A DNA stretch of 42,275 nt from Burkholderiales bacterium (GTDB lineage: Bacteria; Pseudomonadota; Gammaproteobacteria; Burkholderiales; SG8-39). Every line of letters starts with the position of its first letter. Within the stretch, counting starts at the first letter, position 1. Both the position numbers and the translations under genes were made by a program. The notes under the pieces are model-generated. The model worked only from the letters and a program-made list of their open reading frames with translations, ran no database searches and was not told the origin of the DNA. The stretch spans positions 1 through 42,275 of the forward strand of contig JALOSW010000003.1 of NCBI GenBank assembly GCA_025458245.1, in the 5' to 3' direction. Shown piece by piece: positions 34,500 through 42,275 of this stretch.

Positions 34500-34520
34500 G
34501 AATCGTGAATCGCGAGTGAA
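34500..34520. repeat. Heptamer remnant between glyS and gmhB
   Basis: GAATCGT, GAATCGC and GAGTGAA occur in a row 25 bp before the gmhB start. Only three units, so the assignment to the family is tentative. The rest of the 124-bp gap shows nothing further. Confidence 0.35.
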
Positions 34521-34598
34521 GCCGCGATGGGTACAGCCAAGCCTTGCGGTCGTGCATCGCCCCGCGCGCGCCGAGTCTCCGCGACGTGCGGCAAGCCC

Positions 34599-36664
34599 CT
34601 AGACCGCGAGCCTGGAGATGTCCGCCACTTCGTTCATCAGCCGGTCGAGTTTCGCGAGCAGCGCGAGCCGGTTCGCGCGCACCGTCTCGTCCTCCGCCAT
34701 GACGAGCACTTCGTCGAAGAACTTGTCCACGGGTCCGCGCGTTTTCGCGAGCTCGAGGAGCGCCTTCGTGTACTCGCCCCGATCGACCAGATCGCGCGTG
34801 TCCGGCGCGAGACGCTCCACCGCATCGAAGAGCGCCCGTTCGGCCGGGTCGACGAGCTTGGCCGCCTGCGGCGTCGCATCGGCCTGTGCCGGAGACTTCC
34901 GCAGGATGTTGCGGATGCGCTTGTTCGCCGCAGCGAGCGCGGCCGATTCGGGAAGCTTGCGGAACTCGGCGACCGCGGCGAGGCGCTGCGGCACGAGGTC
35001 GATGCGCCCCGGGTTCTGGCTGACGACCGCCTCGATCGCGTCGGGCTCGAACCCGCGCTCGCGCAGGTAGCCGCGCAGGCGCTCGAGCATGAACTCGCGC
35101 ACCGCCGCGACGGTTTCGGGGGCGAGATTCGTATCGCCGAACGCGGCGCGTGCGTCGCCGAGCAGCTCGCCGAGATCGAGCGGCATCTCCCGCTCGGCGA
35201 GGAGCCGCAGCACGCCGAGCGCGGCTCTGCGCAATGCGAACGGATCCTTGTCGCCCGTGGGGGCAAGGCCGATGCCCCAGATCCCGACGAGGGTGTCGAG
35301 CTTGTCCGCGAGCGCGACCGACGCACCCGCGACCGACCCCGGCAGCGAGTCGCCCGCGAACCGCGGGTGATAGTGAGCTTCGATGGCCGAGGCGACTTCC
35401 TCGGGTTCGCCGTCGTGGCGCGCGTAGTGCATGCCCATCGTGCCCTGCAGTTCCGGGAACTCGCCCACCATGCCGGTCAGGAGATCCGCCTTGGCGAGGC
35501 GCGCGGCGCGCCGCGCCAGGGCTTCGTCCGCCCCGAGCTTCGCCGCGATCGTTCCCGCGAGCCACTCGAGGCGTGCGACGCGCGCGAGCTGCGACCCGAG
35601 CTTGTTGTGGTACACGACCGCACCGAGCTTTTCCACGCGCGACGCGAGCGGACGCTTGCGGTCCTGGTCGTAGAAGAATCGCGCGTCGGAGAGCCGCGCA
35701 CGCAGCACCCGCTCGTTGCCGCGGACGATGTGCGCCGGGTGCGGCGTTTCCATGTTGCTCACCACCAGGAACCGGTTCTGCAGCCGTCCCTGGCCGTCGA
35801 CGAGCGGAAAGTACTTCTGGTTCTGCTTCATCGTGAGCATCAGGCATTCCTGGGGCACGTCGAGGAAGCCCCGGTCGAACCGGCCTTCGTAGACGGCCGG
35901 ATATTCGACGAGCGCGGCGACCTCTGCGATCAGCGCGTCGTCGGCTGCGATCGACGCCGCGCCCGCCGCGGCCGCGAGGCTGTCGCGGATGAGGCGCTCG
36001 CGGCGCTCGAAGTTCGCGATGACCTTGCCCTCGCGCTCGAGCAGATGCTCGTACTCGTCGGCGCGCGGCACCACGATCTCGCTCCGCCCCATGAACCGGT
36101 GGCCGCGCGTCGCCCGTCCGGAGACCGCGCCGAGCACGGTGCCGTCCACCACGCGCGAGCCGTGCAGCATCACCAGGCCGCGCACGGGGCGCACGAACTC
36201 GGCGTCCGAATCGCCCCAGCGCATCATTTTCGGGATGGGCAGCTTCCTGACCGCCGCCTCGATCATGCGCTCGAGCGACGCGGCCAACTCCGCGCCTTTC
36301 GCGACCGAGCGGTGCACGAACACTTCCTGCTTGCCGTCGCTCTCGCGGGTCAGCGCCGCGACGTCCGCGCCGGCCTTCTTCGCGAAGCCGAGGAGGGCCT
36401 GCGTCGGATTGCCGCTCGCATCGAGGCCCGCTTTTGCCGACGGGCCCTTCACGACGACCTCGCGGTCGGGTGCGCGCGCCGCCACGTCGCGCACCAGCAC
36501 GCCGAGGCGCCGCGGCGTCGCGAACACGTCGAACGCGCCGTCCGCGGGCGCGAACCCGTCGCCGCGCAGGCTCGCGACGAGCGCGTCGCCGAACGCGTAG
36601 CCGAGCGCGCGCAAGGCCTTCGGCGGCAGCTCCTCGGTGAGAAGCTCGACGAGAAGCGGCTCGC

Positions 36665-36668
<4 letters not shown>
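34599..36668 (-). CDS. glyS: Glycyl-tRNA synthetase beta subunit
   Basis: tRNA-recognising subunit of the heterotetrameric bacterial glycyl-tRNA synthetase. The 689 residues equal the E. coli length. They start [15 protein letters not shown], followed by [23 protein letters not shown]-free body motifs such as [20 protein letters not shown], and [14 protein letters not shown]. The C-terminal half carries the HD-like and anticodon-binding domains, ending [20 protein letters not shown]. Start ATG overlaps the glyQ stop by 4 bp (ATGA). Confidence 0.96.
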
Positions 36669-37564
<896 letters not shown>

Positions 37565-37615
37565 GAGCGCGCGCCGGTCGCGAGAGCGCCGACGGTCGGT
37601 TCGGGAAAAGCGCGG

Positions 37616-37621
37616 ATTTTA
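37616..37621 (-). promoter_or_regulatory. -10 (TAAAAT) for glyQS overlapping the lnt stop
   Basis: On the minus strand TGTAAAAT overlaps the lnt TAA stop (37619-37621). No strong -35 is seen. A start near 37607 would leave about a 43-nt leader before the glyQ ATG; it contains no T-box or riboswitch that I can identify. Confidence 0.4.
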
Positions 37622-39127
37622 CAGGGTTGGCGCCCGCTGCACCCGCCGGCTCGCCGCGAACGCCGCAGCGGCGAGCGCGAGCGAGCCGAGGATCGCCGGC
37701 GCGTTGCCCGCGCGCACGTAAGGGGTAGCGCCCGTCCGGCCTTGCGCCGCGCCGTCGAGCGTGCCCTCGGCGAAGGTCGGCAGGCGCGCAACGATGCGCC
37801 CGCGGTCATCGACGATCGCAGTGACACCGGTGTTGGTTGCACGCAGGAGATACCGGCCGGTCTCGAGCGCGCGCATGCGCGAGATCTCGAGGTGCTGCGC
37901 AGGCGCGAGCGAATCGCCGAACCACGCGACGTTCGATACGTTCACGAGCAGGGTCGCCGCGGGCAGCATGCGGATGATCTCTTCGCCGAACACGTCTTCG
38001 TAGCAGATGTTCGGCGCGACCCGCTGGCCCGCCACCGAGAGCGGCGGCTGGTCGGATCCGCCGCGCGAAAAGTCCGAGAGCGGGATGCGCAGCACCGCGA
38101 CGATCCAGTGAAAGCCCGGCGGGATGAATTCGCCGAACGGCACCAGGTGCGACTTGGCGTAGGTCTGCCGCGGCGACGTCCCGATGCTCACCAGCGCGTT
38201 GAAGTAGCGGCCATCGGCGTCGCGCAACGGGACGCCGAGCAGCGCATCGCCGCCGTTCGCGCGCGCCCGCGCCGCGATCCGCTCCACCAGGGCCGGGTCG
38301 ACGGCATCGAGGAATCGGGGCACGGCGGTCTCGGGGAAAACGATGAGCTTCGCGTGCGACGCTTCCGCGAGCCGAAGGTACGTCTCGAGCGTCGCGCGGT
38401 AGCGCGCCGGATCGAACTTGAGATCCTGCGGGATGTTGCCCTGGAGCAGCGCGACCGACACGGGAGACCCGGTTGGCGCGGTCCATTCGATCCGGCCCGC
38501 CGCGAAGCCCGTGGCGAAGAGCGCCCCCGCGACCCCCACGGCAGCGACTCGCACGGCACCCCTGGCGAGGACGAGGCACGCGAGCGCGCCCGCGACGAGC
38601 GCGCTGGCGAGCGAGACCGCGAAGACGCCGCCGAGCGGCGCGAGCCCGGCAAGCGGCGTGTCGATCTGCGAATAGCCGAGCGCGAGCCAGGGAAAGCCCG
38701 TGAAGAGCCACATGCGCACCCACTCGGCGATCACCCAGAGGCCTGGCGCAGCGAGGAGAAGCCGCGCGGCGGTGCCGCCGCCGAGTTTCTGCGTCGCGGC
38801 CATCGCGGCGGCGGGGAAGAGCGCGAGGTAGGCGCAGAAGAGCGCCGTCGCGGCCGCGGCGATCGGCGCGGGCATCATGCCGAAGTCGTGCAGGCTCACG
38901 TAGACCCACGAGACGCCGACCCCGAAGTGCCCGAGCCCCCAGGCGAACCCGAGAGCGAACGCGTGGCGCGGCGCGTAGCGTGCCGCGAGCCCGAAGAGCG
39001 CGGCGACCGAAACGATCGCAAGCGGCGCGACGCCGGCGGGCGCGAACCCGGCCACGCCGAGCGCGCCGGCGATCATTGCGAGCGCCAGATGCGCGCGCCG
39101 CAATTCCGGGGTCACACCGCGGCTCAC
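37619..39127 (-). CDS. lnt: Apolipoprotein N-acyltransferase
   Basis: Inner-membrane enzyme that adds the third acyl chain to lipoproteins. The 502 residues have about six hydrophobic helices in the first 210 and a periplasmic nitrilase-like domain. The catalytic triad is Glu266 (VFPETAVP), Lys325 (YAKSHLVPFGEF) and Cys375 (NICYEDVF). A last helix lies near the C-terminus (LGSLALAAAAF). The start is GTG at 39127, sharing GTGA with the corC stop. Confidence 0.95.
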   Translation of the reverse strand: MSRGVTPELRRAHLALAMIAGALGVAGFAPAGVAPLAIVSVAALFGLAARYAPRHAFALGFAWGLGHFGVGVSWVYVSLHDFGMMPAPIAAAATALFCAYLALFPAAAMAATQKLGGGTAARLLLAAPGLWVIAEWVRMWLFTGFPWLALGYSQIDTPLAGLAPLGGVFAVSLASALVAGALACLVLARGAVRVAAVGVAGALFATGFAAGRIEWTAPTGSPVSVALLQGNIPQDLKFDPARYRATLETYLRLAEASHAKLIVFPETAVPRFLDAVDPALVERIAARARANGGDALLGVPLRDADGRYFNALVSIGTSPRQTYAKSHLVPFGEFIPPGFHWIVAVLRIPLSDFSRGGSDQPPLSVAGQRVAPNICYEDVFGEEIIRMLPAATLLVNVSNVAWFGDSLAPAQHLEISRMRALETGRYLLRATNTGVTAIVDDRGRIVARLPTFAEGTLDGAAQGRTGATPYVRAGNAPAILGSLALAAAAFAASRRVQRAPTL

Positions 39128-39966
39128 GCCGGCCGCGCGTCGGGCAGGCGCTCGACCTGCAGCGTGTGCAGCCGCCGGCTGTCGGCACGCAGGACGTGGA
39201 ACTTGAGCCCGCCGATGACGGCGCTCTCGCCGCGCTTGGGCACGCGCCCGAAACGGCTGATCACGAGGCCGCCGATGGTGTCGTGCTCGGCGTCGGACAA
39301 ATCGGTGCCGAACGACTCGTTGAAGTCGGCGATCGGCACCTGCGCCTTGACGCGGAAGCGTCCGCTCTTCTCGCGGATGATGTTGTCGCCCGCCTCCTCG
39401 TAGTCGTACTCGTCCTCGATCTCGCCGACGATCTGCTCGAGCACGTCCTCGATCGTCACCAGCCCCGCGACGCCGCCGTACTCGTCGACCACGATCGCCA
39501 TGTGGTTGCGCGTGGTCTTGAAGTCGCGCAACAGCACGTTGAGCCGCTTCGACTCCGGCACGAACACCGCCGGCCGCAGCATGTCGCGCACGTCGAACTC
39601 CTCCTCGCCTGCGTAATAGCGCAGCAGGTCCTTCGCGAGCAGGATGCCGATCACGTTGTCGCGGTCGCGGTCGATCACCGGGAAGCGGGAGTGGCCCGTG
39701 CCGATGACGTAGGGAATGAACTTGTCGGGCGTCTCGCTGATGTCGATCGCGTCCATTTGCGCGCGCGGGATCATCACGTCGCGCACCGACATCTCGGATA
39801 CGCCGAGCGCGCCCTCGATGATCGAGAGGGCGTCCGCGTCGAGGATGTTGCGCGTATGCGCGGACTGCAGCAGGGCGATCAGCTGCTCGCGGTCCTCGGG
39901 CTCGCGCATGAGGATCGCGCCGATGCGGTCGAGTAGCGAAGGCTTGCTGGCGGGGACGTCGTCCAT
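39124..39966 (-). CDS. corC: CorC/YbeX-type CBS-domain protein
   Basis: Soluble protein with two CBS domains (about 65-125 and 130-188). They include SVRDVMIPRAQMDAI, GTGHSRFPVIDRDRDNVIGI, and HMAIVVDEYGGVAGLVTIED. A C-terminal CorC_HlyC domain (about 205-275) ends SRRLHTLQVERL. The family is linked to Mg/Co efflux and, in the ybeZ-ybeY-ybeX operon, to ribosome and lipoprotein functions. ATG at 39966 is the only good start; the heptamer array immediately upstream leaves no Shine-Dalgarno. Confidence 0.92.
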   Translation of the reverse strand: MDDVPASKPSLLDRIGAILMREPEDREQLIALLQSAHTRNILDADALSIIEGALGVSEMSVRDVMIPRAQMDAIDISETPDKFIPYVIGTGHSRFPVIDRDRDNVIGILLAKDLLRYYAGEEEFDVRDMLRPAVFVPESKRLNVLLRDFKTTRNHMAIVVDEYGGVAGLVTIEDVLEQIVGEIEDEYDYEEAGDNIIREKSGRFRVKAQVPIADFNESFGTDLSDAEHDTIGGLVISRFGRVPKRGESAVIGGLKFHVLRADSRRLHTLQVERLPDARPA

Positions 39967-39972
39967 GATCGG

Positions 39973-40040
39973 GGATCAGGATTCAGGATTCGGGATTCGG
40001 GATTCGGGATTCGGGATTCGGGATTCAGGATTCGGGATCC
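39973..40040. repeat. Heptamer tandem array in the corC leader
   Basis: Eight near-perfect 7-mers GGATTC(A/G) run from 39979 to 40034, flanked by GGATCA and GGATCC. This is the most regular copy of the family in the window. It fills most of the 107-bp gap between ybeY and corC, ending 7 bp upstream of the corC ATG (on the minus strand it reads as NGAATCC units). Confidence 0.92.
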
Positions 40041-40073
40041 TCGATCCGGGGGGGCAGCAAGCGGGTTGCACCC

Positions 40074-40553
40074 TCAGTCCTGCGCCAGGTAGGGATCCGC
40101 GTATCCGAGCCGCGCGAGAACGCGCCGCTCGAGCTTTTCCATCTTCGTCGCGTCGGCGCCGCGCTCGTGGTCGTGGCCGGCGAGATGCAGCGCCCCGTGC
40201 ACCAGGAGGTGCGCGTAATGCGCGTCCAGGGCTTTCCCCTGCTCGCGCGCCTCGCGCGCAACCACCGGGGCGCAGAGCACGAGATCGCCGGAGAGCGCGC
40301 GCCGCGCCCGGTTCTCGTACACGAAGGTGAGCACGTTGGTCGCGTAGTCCTTGCCGCGGAACCCGCGGTTCAGCGTGCGGCCCTCGCGCGCGCCGACGAA
40401 GCGGACCGTCACCGCCGCGCTCCGCCGCAGGGCCGCGCCCAGCCAGCGCTCGATTCGGGCGCGTCCCGGAAGGCCCGTGCGCCGCGTCGCGTACTGGACT
40501 GCGAGCGAGAGCCTCGGCCCGCGGGCGGCGGCCTGACGAGCATCGCGCGTCAC
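40074..40553 (-). CDS. ybeY: Endoribonuclease YbeY
   Basis: Zn-dependent RNase involved in 16S rRNA 3' maturation and ribosome quality control. The 159 residues end with the zinc site HGALHLAGHDH (His119, His123, His129). Earlier is GFRGKDYATNVLTF, matching the R-x-x-(D/N)-x-x-T-N-V-L-(S/T)-F motif of the family, then SGDLVLCAPVV. The start is GTG at 40553, sharing GTGA with the phoH stop. Confidence 0.95.
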   Translation of the reverse strand: MTRDARQAAARGPRLSLAVQYATRRTGLPGRARIERWLGAALRRSAAVTVRFVGAREGRTLNRGFRGKDYATNVLTFVYENRARRALSGDLVLCAPVVAREAREQGKALDAHYAHLLVHGALHLAGHDHERGADATKMEKLERRVLARLGYADPYLAQD

Positions 40554-41506
40554 CCGGCTTCGCGCTCGTGACGCTCGTAGGCGTTCACGATCCGCTGCAC
40601 CAGCGGGTGGCGGACCACGTCCTCGGCCTGAAAGCGCGTGAACGCGATGCCGCGCACGTCCGACAGGATCCGGCCGGCTTCGACCAGCCCGCTCTTCTGG
40701 CCGCGCGCCAGGTCGATCTGCGTCACGTCGCCCGTCACCACCGCCTTCGAGCCGAAGCCGATGCGGGTGAGGAACATCTTCATCTGCTCCGGCGTCGTGT
40801 TCTGCGCCTCGTCGAGGATGATGAACGAGTGATTGAGCGTGCGGCCGCGCATGTAGGCGAGCGGCGCGATCTCGATCGTGCCCTTCTCGAAGAGCCGCCC
40901 GACCTTGTCGAATCCCATCAGGTCGTAGAGCGCGTCGTACAGCGGCCGGAGGTACGGGTCCACCTTCTGCGCGAGATCGCCCGGCAGGAAGCCCAGCCGC
41001 TCGCCGGCCTCCACCGCCGGGCGCGTGAGCACGAGCCGCTTCACGTGCTCGCGCTCGAGCGCGTCGACGGCGCAGGCGACCGCCAGGTAGGTCTTGCCGG
41101 TGCCCGCCGGCCCGACGCCGAACGTGACGTCGTGCGCGAGGATGTTCTTCACGTATTCGCGCTGTCGCGGCGTGCGGCCGTGCAGATCCGGCTTGCGCAC
41201 GAGGAGCTGCGGCAGCGCCGCGTCCTCGAGCGTCTCGGTGCCGCGCGCAAGCTCGATCAGGCCGAGCTGGATGTCTTCGGTCGAGAGGATGCGTGCCGCG
41301 TCGGCGTAAAAGCGCTCGAGCACCTCTGCGGCGAGCTCCGTTTGCGCCGGCTTCCCGCGCAGGGTGAACGTGTCGCCGCGCCGCGCGATGGAGACATCGA
41401 GCGCGGTTTCGATCTGGCGCAGGTTCTCGTCCAGGGCGCCGCAGAGGTTCGCGAGGCGCTCGTTGTCCGGCGGAGCCAGGACAACTTCGAGGGGGCGCGG
41501 CTTCAA
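40550..41506 (-). CDS. ybeZ: PhoH-like ATPase (YbeZ)
   Basis: P-loop NTPase/putative RNA helicase-related protein that partners YbeY. The 318 residues have an N-terminal KH-like region and TPRQREYVKNI. Walker A is GPAGTGKTYLAVA (about 130-137), followed by RPAVEAGERLGFLPGD. Walker B is FIILDEAQNTTPEQMKMFLTR, and VTGDVTQIDL comes after it. The start is TTG at 41506, with no strong Shine-Dalgarno. A weak promoter (TTGCCG, 17 bp, GAGAAT, minus strand, 41564-41536) may lie between miaB and this gene. Confidence 0.95.
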   Translation of the reverse strand: MKPRPLEVVLAPPDNERLANLCGALDENLRQIETALDVSIARRGDTFTLRGKPAQTELAAEVLERFYADAARILSTEDIQLGLIELARGTETLEDAALPQLLVRKPDLHGRTPRQREYVKNILAHDVTFGVGPAGTGKTYLAVACAVDALEREHVKRLVLTRPAVEAGERLGFLPGDLAQKVDPYLRPLYDALYDLMGFDKVGRLFEKGTIEIAPLAYMRGRTLNHSFIILDEAQNTTPEQMKMFLTRIGFGSKAVVTGDVTQIDLARGQKSGLVEAGRILSDVRGIAFTRFQAEDVVRHPLVQRIVNAYERHEREAG

Positions 41507-41581
41507 GAAGGCTGCGGGAGGGTCACGACGGCAAAATTCTCCGGCATCGCCGGGGATTCGGCAAGGGTGCCGGGAGCGCCG

Positions 41582-42275
41582 TTAACGCACTGATTCAACG
41601 GGATTCGTCGCGGCGAAGCCGCCGGTGGGAACGTCCGCCCCGCGCGATTCCGAGTGCGCGTCGAGGCGCCTCACCTCGCCGCGCAGCGAGTGCGGCAGGG
41701 CCGAAGTGATGATTACGTCGACGATCTCGCCGACGAGCCGCGGGTGTCCGGCGAAGTTCACGACGCGATTGTTCGACGTGCGGCCGGCGAGCTCCGCCGG
41801 GTTCTTCCTGGACGGGCCCTCGACGAGCACGCGCTCGACGCTGCCGACCATCGACTCGCTCACGGTACGGGCCTGAGTCTCGACGCGCTCCTGCAGGCGC
41901 GCGAGCCGGGCGAGTTTGACGTCCTCGGGCGTGTCGTCGGCGAGGTCCGCCGCGGGCGTCCCCGGCCGCGCGCTGTAGACGAACGTGAACGCGCCGTCGA
42001 ACCCGACGTCGGCCGCGAGCGTCATGGTCTGCTCGAAGTCTTCGGCCGTCTCGCCGGGGAAGCCGACGATGAAATCGGTCGAGATCGAGATGTCCGGGCG
42101 CGCGGCGCGGAGCCGGCGGATGATCGACTTGTATTCGAGCACCGTGTAGCCGCGCTTCATCGCGGCCAGCACGCGGTCGGACCCCGACTGCACCGGCAGG
42201 TGCACCTGCGACGCGAGCTTCGGAATCCGGGCGTGGGCGTCGATGAGCCGCTGCGTGAACTCGCGCGGATGCGAC
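41582..42275 (-). CDS. miaB: tRNA-2-methylthio-N6-dimethylallyladenosine synthase MiaB (5' part outside window)
   Basis: Radical-SAM methylthiotransferase that modifies A37 of tRNAs. Only the C-terminal 230 residues are visible; the frame is open to the window end. Seen are [51 protein letters not shown] and [19 protein letters not shown] domain follows, with [20 protein letters not shown] and [17 protein letters not shown]. The cysteine clusters lie beyond the window. The C-terminal tail of about 20 residues is low in similarity. A 75-bp gap to ybeZ contains a small hairpin (41541-41553). Confidence 0.96.
   Translation of the reverse strand, partial: SHPREFTQRLIDAHARIPKLASQVHLPVQSGSDRVLAAMKRGYTVLEYKSIIRRLRAARPDISISTDFIVGFPGETAEDFEQTMTLAADVGFDGAFTFVYSARPGTPAADLADDTPEDVKLARLARLQERVETQARTVSESMVGSVERVLVEGPSRKNPAELAGRTSNNRVVNFAGHPRLVGEIVDVIITSALPHSLRGEVRRLDAHSESRGADVPTGGFAATNPVESVR

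Noticed and set aside
37565-37618. A glycine riboswitch or T-box in front of glyQS
   Set aside because: The 54-bp gap is too short and shows no T-box sequence or riboswitch core.
39973-40040. CRISPR-like repeat array
   Set aside because: Units are 7 bp and contiguous, with no spacers and no cas genes. It is a simple tandem repeat.

Overview
This 42 kb window is compact, very GC-rich chromosomal DNA that is coding almost end to end. It holds 38 protein genes (two cut by the window edges), and I see no rRNA, tRNA, CRISPR, prophage or insertion sequence. Gene content and order point to a Gram-negative betaproteobacterium, probably Burkholderiales/Nitrosomonadales-like. It has ubiquinone synthesis (UbiH) and LPS assembly (LptD, GmhB, PagP). 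It also has a LytS/LytTR pair ahead of hemCDXY, the AmgK-MurU cell-wall recycling pair, and the chain miaB-phoH-ybeY-corC-lnt-glyQ-glyS-gmhB-plsC. The exact genus is not determinable from what I can see.

Layout. 1-2.2 kb (+): the end of a molybdate ABC transporter (modB partial, modC), then monothiol glutaredoxin grxD with its own promoter and a site matching the IscR type 1 consensus. 2.1-2.6 kb: a 105-bp tandem duplication and an inverted-arm 9-mer element. 2.6-6.8 kb (-): argH, a Ser/Thr kinase fused to a cyclic-nucleotide-binding domain, a fructosamine kinase-like protein and a PaaI-type thioesterase, packed as one operon. 6.9-9.2 kb (+): a divergent sensor kinase/LytTR regulator pair and a small protein of unknown function. 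9.4-12.1 kb (-): phosphoenolpyruvate carboxylase. 12.3-16.3 kb (+): hemC-hemD-hemX-hemY. 16.4-27.1 kb (-): amgK-murU-unknown-pepP-ubiH, then dusB-fis, then purH-pagP-purD-hemF. 27.1-31.9 kb (+): lptD-surA-rsmA, with no pdxA. 31.9-42.3 kb (-): miaB (partial)-phoH-ybeY-corC-lnt, then glyQ-glyS-gmhB-plsC-ygjP-gloA.

How the genes work together. Tetrapyrrole synthesis is spread over hemCDXY and the convergent hemF. Envelope construction recurs: amgK/murU recycle MurNAc, lptD/surA build the LPS export pore, gmhB makes the heptose precursor, pagP acylates lipid A, plsC makes phosphatidate and lnt acylates lipoproteins. Translation and ribosome functions are also frequent: dusB, rsmA, ybeY, miaB and glyQS.

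Most of the window is conserved housekeeping. The unusual material is mainly in junctions. A dispersed family of 7-bp-period repeats (GGATTCN / NGAATCC) sits in at least five intergenic junctions. At three of them (fructosamine kinase, rsmA, corC) the array abuts or forms the start-codon region of a gene with no visible Shine-Dalgarno sequence. A second family has 9-bp-period inverted arms. Other points are the IscR-like site at grxD, pagP placed inside purHD, and a kinase/cNMP operon attached to argH. I did not find a clear, wholly new multi-gene system.
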